This document shows positions 8,695-17,360 of a DNA stretch of 64,000 nt, piece after piece (position 1 is the first letter of the stretch; each line of letters begins with the position of its first letter). The notes under the pieces were generated by a model, which worked only from the letters and a program-made list of their open reading frames with translations, was not told the origin of the DNA and ran no database searches. The DNA comes from Archaeoglobus sp. GTDB taxonomy: Archaea; Halobacteriota; Archaeoglobi; Archaeoglobales; Archaeoglobaceae. The DNA is taken from assembly GCF_017656475.1 (NCBI RefSeq), contig NZ_JACDNT010000007.1:1-64000 (forward strand), given 5' to 3'. Made by a program: the position numbers and the translations under genes.

Positions 8695-10452
8695 ATGAAG
8701 ATGGAGGAAGTGTATAGAGAGTTTATGGAATTAACGAAGCTTCCGGACAACGAAACGAAAGAAAAGGGCATGGAGGAATTCTTTAAGAAGCTGAACACGA
8801 TGCAGATGCCAGAGTACTTCAACTGGGCTGAGGAAATATTTGAGGGAGTTCATGTCAAAGACAGAGGAGACCAGAAGGCTTTGATCTGGTCGAACATTGA
8901 GACGGGAGAGAAAAAAGAGTACACATACGAGCAGTTTGCTGCTGAAGGGAACAAGATTGTGAACTTTTTGAGAGGGCACGGAGTGGAGAAGGGAGACAGC
9001 TTCTACATGATGATCCCCCTCTTGCCTCAAATCTGGTTTGCAACCTTTGCGACAGTTAAGGGAGGGTTCATAGGTGTTCCCACAGCAACAACGATGACTG
9101 TCAGGGACTTAGAGTACAGGTTCAAGGTTTATCCACCAGTTGCGATTATGGCTGATGAGAACTCTGCTAAAACGATTGACGAAGCTTTAAACAACGTTGG
9201 TGTAGAGCCAAAGGTCAAAATAGTCCTCGGAGACAGGAGTGGATGGGAGAGCTACGACTCTTTGAGCAAAGAAGCTTCGGAGGCAGATGCTGCAAAGACA
9301 AAGTGGGATGACATAGTATTCAGCTTCTTCACCTCAGGCACAACGGGGTTGCCAAAGAGAGTGGCTCATACAGCCACCTCATATCCAGTTGGTCACCTCA
9401 TGACGGCCTGCATCATAAACGTGCAGCCGGGAGATGTTCACAACAACCTTAGTGCTCCGGGATGGGCGAAATACGCATGGAGCACATTCTTCGCTCCTCT
9501 GAACGTTGGAGCGACAGCAACCGGATTTTACTACACCAGGCTAAATGGAGACCTCTACCTCCAAGCTGTTTCTGAGTTCAAGGTCAACACCTTCTGCGCC
9601 CCTCCTACAGCGTGGAGGCTCTTCATGTTCTCAGATATCGGAAAATACGACTACTCTTTAAGAGATGTTGTCAGTGCTGGTGAGCCTCTTAACCCTGAGC
9701 TTTACGAGCAGTGGTTGAAGTACACCGAAACAGAAATCAGAGACTTCTACGGCCAGACGGAGAGCACAGCTATGATCGGCAACCCACCATGGTACAAGGG
9801 AGGAAAGATAATTCCTGGATCTTTCGGCAGACCGACTTTCATGTACGATGTTACTCTGGTTGATGACGAGGGCAATGAGATTACAAAGCCCAACGAAGTG
9901 GGACATATTGTGGTCAGACTTGATCGCTGGAGACCAATCGGTCTGTTCAAGGAATATATGGGAGATCCTGAGAAAACTGCGAAGGTCTTCGTTGGTAACT
10001 ACTACTACACCGGAGATAAGGCATTCTTCGACGAAAAGGGATACTGGTGGTTCGTTGGAAGAGCAGATGACGTCATAAAGACCTCCGACTATCGTGTCGG
10101 GCCGTTTGAAGTAGAGAGTGCTTTGATTGAACATCCTGCAGTTGCTGAAGCTGCAGTCGTTGGAAGTCCGCACCCCATAAGATACCAGCTTGTCAAAGCC
10201 TTCGTGATTCTCGCCCCAGGTTACGAGCCATCGAGAGAACTGGCTCTGGAGCTATTCATGCACTGCAAGAAGATCCTCGCAAGGTACAAGATTCCGAGAA
10301 TAATCGAGTTTGTACCGGAGCTGCCGAAAACAATCAGCGGAAAGATAAGGAGAATCGAGCTGAGACAAATTGAGGAGGAGAAGAGGAAGAAGGGGGAGAA
10401 GGGAGAGCACGAGTACTTCTACGACGACTTCCCGGAGCTAAAATCCTCTTAA
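8695..10452 (+). CDS. AMP-forming acyl-CoA synthetase (medium-chain/ACSM-like)
   Basis: Activates a carboxylic acid to its CoA ester through an acyl-adenylate. Motif A3 is FFTSGTTGLPKRVAHT (about residue 210), A5 is YGQTES, A8 is GRADDVIKTSDYRVGPFEVE, and A10 PKTISGKIRR holds the catalytic Lys near the C-terminus. YGQTES and the overall order fit the medium-chain branch rather than acetyl-CoA synthetase proper. 585 residues. GGGAGG precedes ATG 8695. It is divergent from the mutase operon and followed 9 bases on by an HDAC-like gene, which hints at control by lysine deacylation. Confidence 0.92.
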   Translation: MKMEEVYREFMELTKLPDNETKEKGMEEFFKKLNTMQMPEYFNWAEEIFEGVHVKDRGDQKALIWSNIETGEKKEYTYEQFAAEGNKIVNFLRGHGVEKGDSFYMMIPLLPQIWFATFATVKGGFIGVPTATTMTVRDLEYRFKVYPPVAIMADENSAKTIDEALNNVGVEPKVKIVLGDRSGWESYDSLSKEASEADAAKTKWDDIVFSFFTSGTTGLPKRVAHTATSYPVGHLMTACIINVQPGDVHNNLSAPGWAKYAWSTFFAPLNVGATATGFYYTRLNGDLYLQAVSEFKVNTFCAPPTAWRLFMFSDIGKYDYSLRDVVSAGEPLNPELYEQWLKYTETEIRDFYGQTESTAMIGNPPWYKGGKIIPGSFGRPTFMYDVTLVDDEGNEITKPNEVGHIVVRLDRWRPIGLFKEYMGDPEKTAKVFVGNYYYTGDKAFFDEKGYWWFVGRADDVIKTSDYRVGPFEVESALIEHPAVAEAAVVGSPHPIRYQLVKAFVILAPGYEPSRELALELFMHCKKILARYKIPRIIEFVPELPKTISGKIRRIELRQIEEEKRKKGEKGEHEYFYDDFPELKSS

Positions 10453-10461
10453 ATTTTTATT

Positions 10462-11283
10462 ATGGTTAGTGGTGTTTTTTATCACCCTTCTTTCAGCAGA
10501 AGAAGCTATCTGACTCAAGGAACAAGGTTGAAGGATTTTCCCGATACTTTTGCTGAGATTGAAAGTCCAAAATTGAGAATTTTTGAATCACCGCCGGTTG
10601 ATGAAGAGTTGATACTGAAAGTTCATACTGAAGAGCATATCGAGGGCGTTAAAAAAGACCCCCTCTGCTCGACAGCCTGGCATTCTGCTGGTGGAGTCGT
10701 AAAGGCGGCAGAAATGGTTTATGCCGGAGAGCTGAGAAATGCATTCTGCTACATTGGAGCTGGAGGGCACCATGCTGGTAGAGACTACTTCTGGGGATAC
10801 TGCTGTTTCAATGACGTTATATTGGCGATTCAGAACCTCTACGATAAGTATGGGGAGGTAAAGGTGGCCATAATAGACACTGATGCACATCATGGAGATG
10901 GAACGAGGGAGCTTCTTGAGCTGCTCGACTTTAAGGTGCTGCATTTCTGTATCTGCAGCAGGAATTACGTCTCGGAAGATGGGCTAAAAATCGACGTGAG
11001 TTATTTTGATTACTCTTACAATGATGCCGTTGAACTCTTCTGCGAGAAATGCGTAAACTTCCAGCCTGAGCTCATTTTCTGGTATTTCGGACATGACACG
11101 CATGTCGGGGATTATGGGGATGCTGGCCTTACGGTGGAGGATTACGTGGAAATGGCGGTCAAAATAAAACAGCTTTCCGAAGAGGTGTCTGATGGAAAGC
11201 TTGTTGTGGTTCTTGGGGGTGGGAGTGACCCTGAGATAGCCAGAACCTCGACATTGGCAGTTATTAGAGTTCTGCTGAATTGA
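10462..11283 (+). CDS. histone-deacetylase/acetylpolyamine-amidohydrolase family protein
   Basis: Zinc hydrolase of the arginase-deacetylase fold, 273 residues. GAGGHHAG supplies the His103-His104 charge-relay pair; IIDTDAHHGDGT supplies zinc ligands Asp141 and His143; GHDTHVGDYG supplies Asp212. The usual catalytic Tyr after the C-terminal glycine loop is not seen: the loop reads LGGGSDP. That may lower or alter activity. Directly behind the acyl-CoA synthetase gene, as acuC sits by acsA in Bacillus, so a role in deacylating that synthetase is likely but unproven. Confidence 0.85.
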   Translation: MVSGVFYHPSFSRRSYLTQGTRLKDFPDTFAEIESPKLRIFESPPVDEELILKVHTEEHIEGVKKDPLCSTAWHSAGGVVKAAEMVYAGELRNAFCYIGAGGHHAGRDYFWGYCCFNDVILAIQNLYDKYGEVKVAIIDTDAHHGDGTRELLELLDFKVLHFCICSRNYVSEDGLKIDVSYFDYSYNDAVELFCEKCVNFQPELIFWYFGHDTHVGDYGDAGLTVEDYVEMAVKIKQLSEEVSDGKLVVVLGGGSDPEIARTSTLAVIRVLLN

Positions 11284-11325
11284 CGATAAAAAGACATATT
11301 AAGCAGAGGGGCAAATATTGTTTGA

Positions 11326-12384
11326 ATGGCAAAAAGGGAAACGGCAGAATTGAGGTACCTGATAGTTCGCCCCTTAGGTTATCCGCTGAAGGCGAGCTAT
11401 CATGAATACCCTCAGGTTGACAATCCAAAGGTCTTTGACATTTACGCCAAAGACCAGTGGAAGGGGGAATTTGTCCACAAGGACAAGCTAATTTTCGACA
11501 TGAGGATGTTTCCCGACTTTGCCTTCGAAGTTGTCGATTGCGATCCACCCTCAGGCTACATTTCAGATTCTACGATAATTCTCGTAGAAAGTGATCCAAG
11601 AGTTATTGAGACCGAAATCGTGAGAGATGTCACGCTAGAAGATGTTGTTGGTCAGGAAGAGGCGAAGAGAAAGGCCAAGGTCATTCTGGAGTACCTGAAG
11701 AACCCCGAAAAGTTCGGAAAGTGGGCTCCAAAGAATGTTCTTTTCTACGGCCCACCCGGAACAGGAAAGACCATGATGGCAAAAGCCCTCTCTAATGAGG
11801 CAAAAACCCCTTTTTTGTCGGTAAAATCGACGAAGCTTATCGGCGAACATGTTGGTGATGGAGCAAGGAGAGTTCACGAGTTGTATGAGAGGGCGAAGCA
11901 GCTTGCCCCATGTGTGGTCTTCTTGGATGAGTTCGACGCCATCGCTCTTGACAGGGGTTATCAGGAGATAAGAGGGGATGTATCGGAAATCGTGAACGCC
12001 CTGCTGACAGAACTTGACGGCACTAATAGCAACGAAGGAATATGCACAATTGCTGCAACAAACAGAGTTGAGCTGCTTGATGCCTCAATAAGGAGCAGGT
12101 TTGAGGAAGAGATAGAGTTCAGGCTGCCAAGCTACGAGGAAAGGTTAGAGATTCTCAGGAAGAACCTTGAAGAATTTCCCATTCCCGTTAAGGCAAGGCT
12201 TGAACTGGTAGCAGCAGCATCAGAAGGATTCAGTGGAAGAGATTTGGTTGAAAAGGTAATAAAATCGTCCTTACACAAGGCGATTGCGGATGGAAAGGAT
12301 AAAATTGAAACCGAAGACTTGCTGAATGCTGCTGAGAAGGTTAAGATGCCATCAAGGCAGCCGCCAAGGCAGATGTTCATCTAA
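11326..12384 (+). CDS. AMA-type AAA ATPase
   Basis: An AAA protein of the group found in methanogens and Archaeoglobus (AMA). Residues 1-95 form a beta-rich N-domain of the kind that hexamerises in that group; the AAA module follows, with GPPGTGKT (near residue 145), VVFLDEFDAIALD as Walker B, and ATNRVELLDASIRSRF as sensor 1/arginine-finger region. A C-terminal helical lid ends in a basic Gln/Pro-rich tail. Related proteins act as protein-remodelling chaperones. 352 residues, cytoplasmic. It begins 42 bases after the HDAC-like gene on the same strand. Confidence 0.88.
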   Translation: MAKRETAELRYLIVRPLGYPLKASYHEYPQVDNPKVFDIYAKDQWKGEFVHKDKLIFDMRMFPDFAFEVVDCDPPSGYISDSTIILVESDPRVIETEIVRDVTLEDVVGQEEAKRKAKVILEYLKNPEKFGKWAPKNVLFYGPPGTGKTMMAKALSNEAKTPFLSVKSTKLIGEHVGDGARRVHELYERAKQLAPCVVFLDEFDAIALDRGYQEIRGDVSEIVNALLTELDGTNSNEGICTIAATNRVELLDASIRSRFEEEIEFRLPSYEERLEILRKNLEEFPIPVKARLELVAAASEGFSGRDLVEKVIKSSLHKAIADGKDKIETEDLLNAAEKVKMPSRQPPRQMFI

Positions 12385-12789
12385 CTAAAGATTTCTCTGT
12401 ATCCATCTCTTCAGCTCGCTTTTCGGCATCGCTCCGACTATCTGGTCTACTGGCTTCCCCCTCTTGAAGAAGATCATCGTTGGTATTGCTGAAATTCCAT
12501 ATCTTGTCGCGATGGTTGGATTCTCATCTGTGTTCAGCTTCCCGAAGACGACCTTTCCCGCATACTCCTTTGCCAGCTCTTCTACAACGGGTGCAATCAT
12601 CCTGCACGGCATGCACCACTCAGCCCAGAAGTCTACAACCACGTTCTCGTTGCTTTTGAGCGTTTCGTCGAAGTTCGACGAGTTCAGGTTTACAGGAGAG
12701 CTCACAACCTTTTTAGCCTTCTCCTCCCCACTCATTTTCTGCACCATCTCCCTGATTTTTTTCTGCCTGATTAACTCTAACTCGTCCAT
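12385..12789 (-). CDS. thioredoxin with N-terminal helical extension
   Basis: Thiol-disulfide oxidoreductase. The active site WCMPC is at residues 58-62 and the cis-Pro loop is ISAIPTM. The first 25 residues are an added charged helix (MDELELIRQKKIREM) not needed for the thioredoxin fold; it resembles the N-terminus of the PDCD5-like protein encoded at 42907-43233. No signal peptide, so cytoplasmic. Convergent with the AMA gene with no gap between their ends. Confidence 0.93.
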   Translation of the reverse strand: MDELELIRQKKIREMVQKMSGEEKAKKVVSSPVNLNSSNFDETLKSNENVVVDFWAEWCMPCRMIAPVVEELAKEYAGKVVFGKLNTDENPTIATRYGISAIPTMIFFKRGKPVDQIVGAMPKSELKRWIQRNL

Positions 12790-12850
12790 GATTTAGACTT
12801 TTTGATTTCTTGTTAAATGACTTTTGCGGTTTTGACCAAATCTGTAAAAC

Positions 12851-13153
12851 TCACGTTCCGAACACAGCAGCCCTCAATATCTCCAGAATGTTGATCCCAC
12901 TTGCCTGCAGAAACAGATTCAGCACGGCACCGATTATTGCCCCAACAATCAGAGCTGAAAGCACTCTCACCTTTATTATCAAAATCAGCGCTATGACCAG
13001 CATTACGAGTGTTGAGGCCATGCCAAGCTGCGAAAGCTGAGTCTGAGCGTCGCTGACAACATCACTCATAAGGCTGAGAAGTGTCGCTATACCACTGAGA
13101 CCGAACAACAACCCCACAACAAGGCCAATCAGAGTTACGCTTGTCTCACCCAT
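12851..13153 (-). CDS. small membrane protein, three hydrophobic segments
   Basis: Unrecognised protein of about 100 residues with hydrophobic segments near residues 4-24, 45-62 and 65-85. ATG 13153 is my preferred start; a TTG at 13171 would add six residues. Neither has a clear ribosome site. It follows the helical-repeat protein gene by a very short gap and is probably translated with it. Confidence 0.65.
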   Translation of the reverse strand: MGETSVTLIGLVVGLLFGLSGIATLLSLMSDVVSDAQTQLSQLGMASTLVMLVIALILIIKVRVLSALIVGAIIGAVLNLFLQASGINILEILRAAVFGT

Positions 13154-13174
13154 GGAAGGAGTTGCTTTCAAGAA

Positions 13175-13747
13175 TTAATATTTTTTCTCCAACATCTCCT
13201 CAAGTCTCCTCCTCATTGCAGAATTCTTCACCTGTCCTACTGCCGAAACTATCTCCTCCTTGAGGTCAACCTTCTCCCTCTCAGCAAGCTCCATGAGAGC
13301 CAGAGCCCTGTAGTAGGGGTCTGGAATCATCCTTGCAATTCTGAGGCTCTCAGGATAGAGCTTTTTGAGAGCTAGTCTTTTTAGTGATGCAGAGAGCAAC
13401 CTTGCATCCGAGATTTTGGCAGCAAAATTCATGTCTCCCGTTTTTTCAAGAATTATACAGTAGGCTATGTCTCTCCTGTAGGGGCTATTGATCATCTCTG
13501 CCACCTCCGGAAGGGGGGTTTTGCTGCGTTCAACTATTAGCAGAAGCTCCTCATCACTCTCAGCAGTTTCTACTGCACTTTTCAGGTACTCCAGACTCTC
13601 CGTGATGTTGTGAAGGACAACAAATCCGAAAATTCTTGCTTCTCTATCCTCAAGACTTCTAACTACTTTCTCTGCAAGCTCAACATCCTTTTCTGCTATT
13701 TTCTCCACCTTCTCGGCGAGCTGCAAATCCCTGAGTTTCCTCTCCAC
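13175..13747 (-). CDS. helical-repeat protein of unknown function
   Basis: The 190-residue sequence is nearly all helix, with repeated patterns of the form A..I.D...R..AL..L (for example ARMIPDPYYRALALMELAER near residue 150 and similar runs at about 45 and 95). This suggests a HEAT- or TPR-like right-handed solenoid that binds another protein. No catalytic motif or membrane segment is visible. GTG start at 13747. The next gene downstream encodes a small membrane protein, a possible partner. Confidence 0.7.
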   Translation of the reverse strand: MERKLRDLQLAEKVEKIAEKDVELAEKVVRSLEDREARIFGFVVLHNITESLEYLKSAVETAESDEELLLIVERSKTPLPEVAEMINSPYRRDIAYCIILEKTGDMNFAAKISDARLLSASLKRLALKKLYPESLRIARMIPDPYYRALALMELAEREKVDLKEEIVSAVGQVKNSAMRRRLEEMLEKKY

Positions 13748-13793
13748 ATGTACGGTTGGAAAAAGGTAAATATTAGGTTTTTGAGCTATTGTT

Positions 13794-14300
13794 ATGAAGG
13801 TGCTTATACTCGTGGAAAACGATTTTGAGGATCTTGAACTTTTCTATCCGCTCTACAGGCTCAGGGAAGAGGGTTATGGAGTAGATGTTGCCTCATCTTC
13901 GCTCGATGTCAGGGTGGGAAAGAAGGGCTACCAGATTAAGCCAGATTTGAGCTACGAGGATGTCAGAGTGGAGGAGTACGCTGCACTGGTTATTCCCGGT
14001 GGAAAGGCGCCTGAAAGGATCAGGATAAATGAGAAGGCTGTGGAAATAGTCAGGAGATTTCTGGATCTCGGAGAGCCTGTAGCTGCAATCTGCCACGGCC
14101 CACAGCTTTTGATATCTGCCGGAGCTGTCAAAGGTAGAAGGATGACGTCCTGGATTGGTATAAGAGATGACTTGATAGCTGCAGGGGCGGAGTATGTTGA
14201 TGCCGAGGTTGTTGTTGATGGCAACATAATAACCTCCCGCATGCCCGATGACCTGCCAGCTTTCTGCAGGGAACTCATTAAAATGCTGAAGCGATACTGA
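13794..14300 (+). CDS. DJ-1/PfpI family protein
   Basis: Class I glutamine-amidotransferase-like fold of the PfpI group, 168 residues. The nucleophile elbow AAICHGPQ holds the reactive Cys near residue 100; EDLE near residue 12 supplies the conserved Glu. Homologues are described as intracellular proteases or glyoxal-adduct deglycases; which applies here cannot be told from sequence. Divergent from the helical-repeat gene and followed by tRNA-Arg. Confidence 0.9.
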   Translation: MKVLILVENDFEDLELFYPLYRLREEGYGVDVASSSLDVRVGKKGYQIKPDLSYEDVRVEEYAALVIPGGKAPERIRINEKAVEIVRRFLDLGEPVAAICHGPQLLISAGAVKGRRMTSWIGIRDDLIAAGAEYVDAEVVVDGNIITSRMPDDLPAFCRELIKMLKRY

Positions 14301-14307
14301 TATAAAC
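14301..14307 (+). promoter_or_regulatory. box A for tRNA-Arg
   Basis: TATAAAC is centred 26 bases before the first base of the tRNA at 14330, the normal archaeal spacing. It overlaps the end of the preceding gene. Confidence 0.6.
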
Positions 14308-14329
14308 ACAAATACACCATTAAATCCAA

Positions 14330-14404
14330 GGGCCCGTGGCTCAGCATGGATAGAGCGACGGCCTTCTAAGCCGTAGATCGCGGGTTCAAATCCCGCCGGG
14401 TCCG
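14330..14404 (+). tRNA. tRNA-Arg (anticodon UCU)
   Basis: A full cloverleaf can be folded: acceptor GGGCCCG pairs with CGGGTCC, D stem GCTC with GAGC, anticodon stem ACGGC with GCCGT around loop CTTCTAA, and T stem GCGGG with CCCGC around TTCAAAT. The anticodon TCT reads AGA. No intron, and the CCA end is not encoded. argB begins 96 bases downstream. Confidence 0.95.
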
Positions 14405-14405
14405 C

Positions 14406-14423
14406 TTTTTGGTTTGATTTTTT
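14406..14423 (+). terminator. T-rich terminator after tRNA-Arg
   Basis: Two T runs (five and six T) directly follow the mature 3' end, as archaeal RNA polymerase terminators do. No hairpin is needed. Confidence 0.5.
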
Positions 14424-14500
14424 GAATGGGGGGCCCGCACCTCAATGCTTAGCCATACAATCTGATAATCCTTAAGTACCCCAACCTGAATTCTGAGGAC

Positions 14501-15373
14501 ATGGAGAACGTGGAACTGCTGATAGAAGCTCTTCCATACATAAAGGATTTTCACTCTACGACGATGGTAATCAAGATTGGCGGTCATGCGATGGTTAACG
14601 ACACAATTCTTGAAGATACGATCAAAGATATAGTTCTCCTTTACTTCGTTGGTATAAAGCCCGTTGTCGTTCACGGCGGGGGGCCTGAGATTTCCGAAAA
14701 AATGGAAAAATTTGGTCTGAAACCCAAATTTGTTGAGGGGCTGAGAGTGACGGATAAAGAGACAATGGAAGTCGTTGAGATGGTTCTTGATGGAAAGGTA
14801 AACTCCAAGATCGTAACAACCTTCATAAGAAATGGCGGTAAAGCTGTTGGGTTGAGCGGAAAGGATGGATTGCTGATAGTGGCCAGGAAAAAAGAAATGA
14901 GGATGAAGAAGGGTGAGGAGGAGGTAATTGTTGATCTCGGCTTTGTCGGTGAAACTGAGTTAGTAAATCCTGAAATAATAAGAATTCTGCTGGATAACGG
15001 ATTCATCCCAGTCGTATCTCCCGTAGCGACTGATCTCAGCGGTAACACTTACAACCTCAACGCAGATGTTGTTGCCGGAGATATTGCCGCTGCTCTGAAG
15101 GCCAAGAAGCTCATCATGCTAACTGACGTTCCTGGACTTCTCAAAAATCCAGAGGACAAGTCAACGCTAATCTCGAGAATCAGCCTTTCAGAGCTTGAGG
15201 AGATGAGAATTAAAGGTGTTCTTAAAGGTGGAATGATACCCAAGATTGATGCCATCATCAAAGCCCTTAAAAGCGGTGTTGAAAAAGCCCACATCATCGA
15301 TGGTTCCCGCCCCCACTCTATACTTCTCGAGCTTTTCACCAAAGAAGGAGTAGGGACGATGGTGGAACCGTGA
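14501..15373 (+). CDS. argB: acetylglutamate kinase
   Basis: Phosphorylates N-acetylglutamate in arginine/ornithine synthesis. Amino-acid-kinase motifs: VIKIGGHAM at residues 23-31, VVVHGGGPEI near 55, LNADVVAGDIAAAL near 188, and KGGMIPKI near 244. 290 residues, normal length. A box A-like CTTAAGTA at about 14470-14477 lies 25-30 bases before the ATG, so the leader is very short. Its TGA overlaps the GTG of the next gene. Confidence 0.97.
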   Translation: MENVELLIEALPYIKDFHSTTMVIKIGGHAMVNDTILEDTIKDIVLLYFVGIKPVVVHGGGPEISEKMEKFGLKPKFVEGLRVTDKETMEVVEMVLDGKVNSKIVTTFIRNGGKAVGLSGKDGLLIVARKKEMRMKKGEEEVIVDLGFVGETELVNPEIIRILLDNGFIPVVSPVATDLSGNTYNLNADVVAGDIAAALKAKKLIMLTDVPGLLKNPEDKSTLISRISLSELEEMRIKGVLKGGMIPKIDAIIKALKSGVEKAHIIDGSRPHSILLELFTKEGVGTMVEP

Positions 15374-16140
15374 TATCGGCGAAGCTCGGAATGCAACCAG
15401 ACGTAAGGCATTCACCAAAAGATGCTTTTGAGTTTGCCGCAAACAATGGGTTTAGCCATGTAGAAATTCTCATGGATCACCCCTTCTACTCTGTCGAGAA
15501 CCTGAGCTTCGCTGAGGTGATTGAGCTTAAATGGAGCTACGACCTCGATCTTCTAATTCATGCCCCTGCAACGAGCACGAACTTCATTTCGATAAGCGAG
15601 GAGATGAGAAAGGCGAGTTACAAGGAAATGAGCAAGGTTTGCTACTTCGCAGATAAGTGCGGGGCAGAGGTTGTGACCTTCCACATCGGCTGGAATCCGG
15701 CTTTCATCAACAACGGAGAGTTTTACTTTAACAAGGAGCTGTTTGACAGGCACAATGAGAGTGTTTTGTTGAACGAATTTCTTTCCTTCATTAAAGCCTG
15801 CCCGGTACAGCTCGCTCTGGAAAACACGATTATGATAGAGGACGGACTGGAGAGGGCTTTGAATGAAATAATTAGAACAACAACTCTTGGTTTGACCATA
15901 GATGTTGGCCACTATAACATTCGTGAAAACCCATTTTTCCTCAAAAACTTTGACAGAGTGGTTAACATGCACCTCCACGACAATGACGGAAAATCAGACT
16001 TACACCTCGCTTTGGGCAGGGGCAGTGTTGACCTAAAGAGGTTTAACCTTAACAAATACACAGGTTTTTTAACCATCGAGACGAGAGAGGAAAAGTCCAT
16101 ACTTGAAAGCAGGGACTACCTGCTGAAGGTGATTCTATGA
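15370..16140 (+). CDS. TIM-barrel protein of the AP-endonuclease-2/xylose-isomerase-like family
   Basis: 256 residues. Metal-ligand positions of the endonuclease IV fold are present: LIHAPA, VTFHIGW, LALENT, LTIDVGHYN and MHLHDNDGKSDLHLALGRG. It lacks the length and DNA-intercalation loops of true endonuclease IV, so a sugar- or keto-acid-isomerase or a minimal nuclease are both possible. GTG start overlaps the argB stop; its own stop overlaps the next start, so it is in the argB operon. Function not assigned. Confidence 0.8.
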   Translation: MISAKLGMQPDVRHSPKDAFEFAANNGFSHVEILMDHPFYSVENLSFAEVIELKWSYDLDLLIHAPATSTNFISISEEMRKASYKEMSKVCYFADKCGAEVVTFHIGWNPAFINNGEFYFNKELFDRHNESVLLNEFLSFIKACPVQLALENTIMIEDGLERALNEIIRTTTLGLTIDVGHYNIRENPFFLKNFDRVVNMHLHDNDGKSDLHLALGRGSVDLKRFNLNKYTGFLTIETREEKSILESRDYLLKVIL

Positions 16141-17360
16141 AGGCGCGGGAAGTTGAGTTTGAAGGCCATTTGATCGATTCAATGATATTTACCAAGGCAC
16201 TTGACATAATACTCGACCTTGAGGGCGAGTTCGAAATTCTGGAGTTCAGAGTTGGTAAAAAGAAGGATGATCCAAGCTATGCGAGAATGATAGTCTTTGG
16301 GAGGGATGATGACCATCTTGAGCAGATTCTGAAGGAGCTTCACAAAATCGGTGCCAGAATCCCCGACGTTGAGGAGGTTGAGCTTGCTGAAGCTCCTTCT
16401 GACAAAGTTCTTCCTGAAGGCTTTTACGTTACAACCAACCATCCCACCTTTGTCAGATACCATGGAGAGTGGCTTGAAGTACAGGACATCAGCATGGACA
16501 GGGTTATAGTCATAAGGGATGGAAAAGCTTACTGCATTGCGATTGATGAGGTGGTCAAGGGAGACAAGGTGGTTGTTGGCGAGAAGGGTGTAAGGGTTGT
16601 CCCACCAGAGAGACCGAGGAAATCCACCGTCTTCGAGTTCATGGGAGGGAGAATTTCCTCCGAAAGACCGACTGAGAGAATGATAGAAGCGATTGCGAGG
16701 GAGATACACGAACTGAAACTAAAGGGAGGAAAGATCGCAGTCGTAGCCGGTCCGGCAGTCGACCACACCTCCGCCAGAAATGCCCTTGCAGCCCTGATAA
16801 GGGATGGTTATGTCGATTTACTCCTGTCAGGGAACGCTCTGGCTGTGCACGACATAGAAATATCAATCTTCGGCACTTCTCTCGGAATGGACATCTGCAA
16901 AGGCAGACCCGTGCCTGGAGGGAACAGGCACCACCTCTACACCATCAGCAAAGTTATAGCTGCCGGAGGAATTGCAAAGGCGATAGAGAATGGCATAATA
17001 AAAGATGGAATCATGTACGAGTGTGTTAAGAACAACATTCCCTTCATCCTTGCCGGCTCAATCAGAGATGATGGACCCTTGCCTGAGGTCATCACAGATG
17101 TGATGGAGGCAAAGAAGAAGATGAAGGAAGCTCTCAGGGGAATAGACATGGTTATCATGCTGGCAACGATGCTCCACAGCATTGCCGTCGGCAATCTCCT
17201 CCCATCTTACGTCAAAACCATCTGCGTCGACATGAACCCTGCCACCGTCACGAAGCTTATGGACAGGGGGACGCATCAGGCCATCGGAGTTGTTACAGAC
17301 GTCGGCCTCTTCCTGCCACTGCTCTACCAGAAGATAAAGGAGCTTGAAACTAAAGAGTGA
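16137..17360 (+). CDS. TIGR00300-type LOR/SDH-domain protein, probable archaeal ornithine cyclodeaminase
   Basis: 407 residues. The N-terminal 100 residues match the LOR/SDH conserved region (EFEGHLIDSMIFTKALDII...), and the rest is a Rossmann-like domain with IAVVAGPAVDHTSARNALAAL and AAGGIAKAIENGIIKDGIMYE. A Methanococcus member of this family has been reported to turn ornithine into proline and ammonia. Archaea of this type lack the usual glutamate route to proline. The operon with argB, which leads to ornithine, fits that role well. The substrate is inferred from family and context. Confidence 0.78.
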   Translation: MKAREVEFEGHLIDSMIFTKALDIILDLEGEFEILEFRVGKKKDDPSYARMIVFGRDDDHLEQILKELHKIGARIPDVEEVELAEAPSDKVLPEGFYVTTNHPTFVRYHGEWLEVQDISMDRVIVIRDGKAYCIAIDEVVKGDKVVVGEKGVRVVPPERPRKSTVFEFMGGRISSERPTERMIEAIAREIHELKLKGGKIAVVAGPAVDHTSARNALAALIRDGYVDLLLSGNALAVHDIEISIFGTSLGMDICKGRPVPGGNRHHLYTISKVIAAGGIAKAIENGIIKDGIMYECVKNNIPFILAGSIRDDGPLPEVITDVMEAKKKMKEALRGIDMVIMLATMLHSIAVGNLLPSYVKTICVDMNPATVTKLMDRGTHQAIGVVTDVGLFLPLLYQKIKELETKE

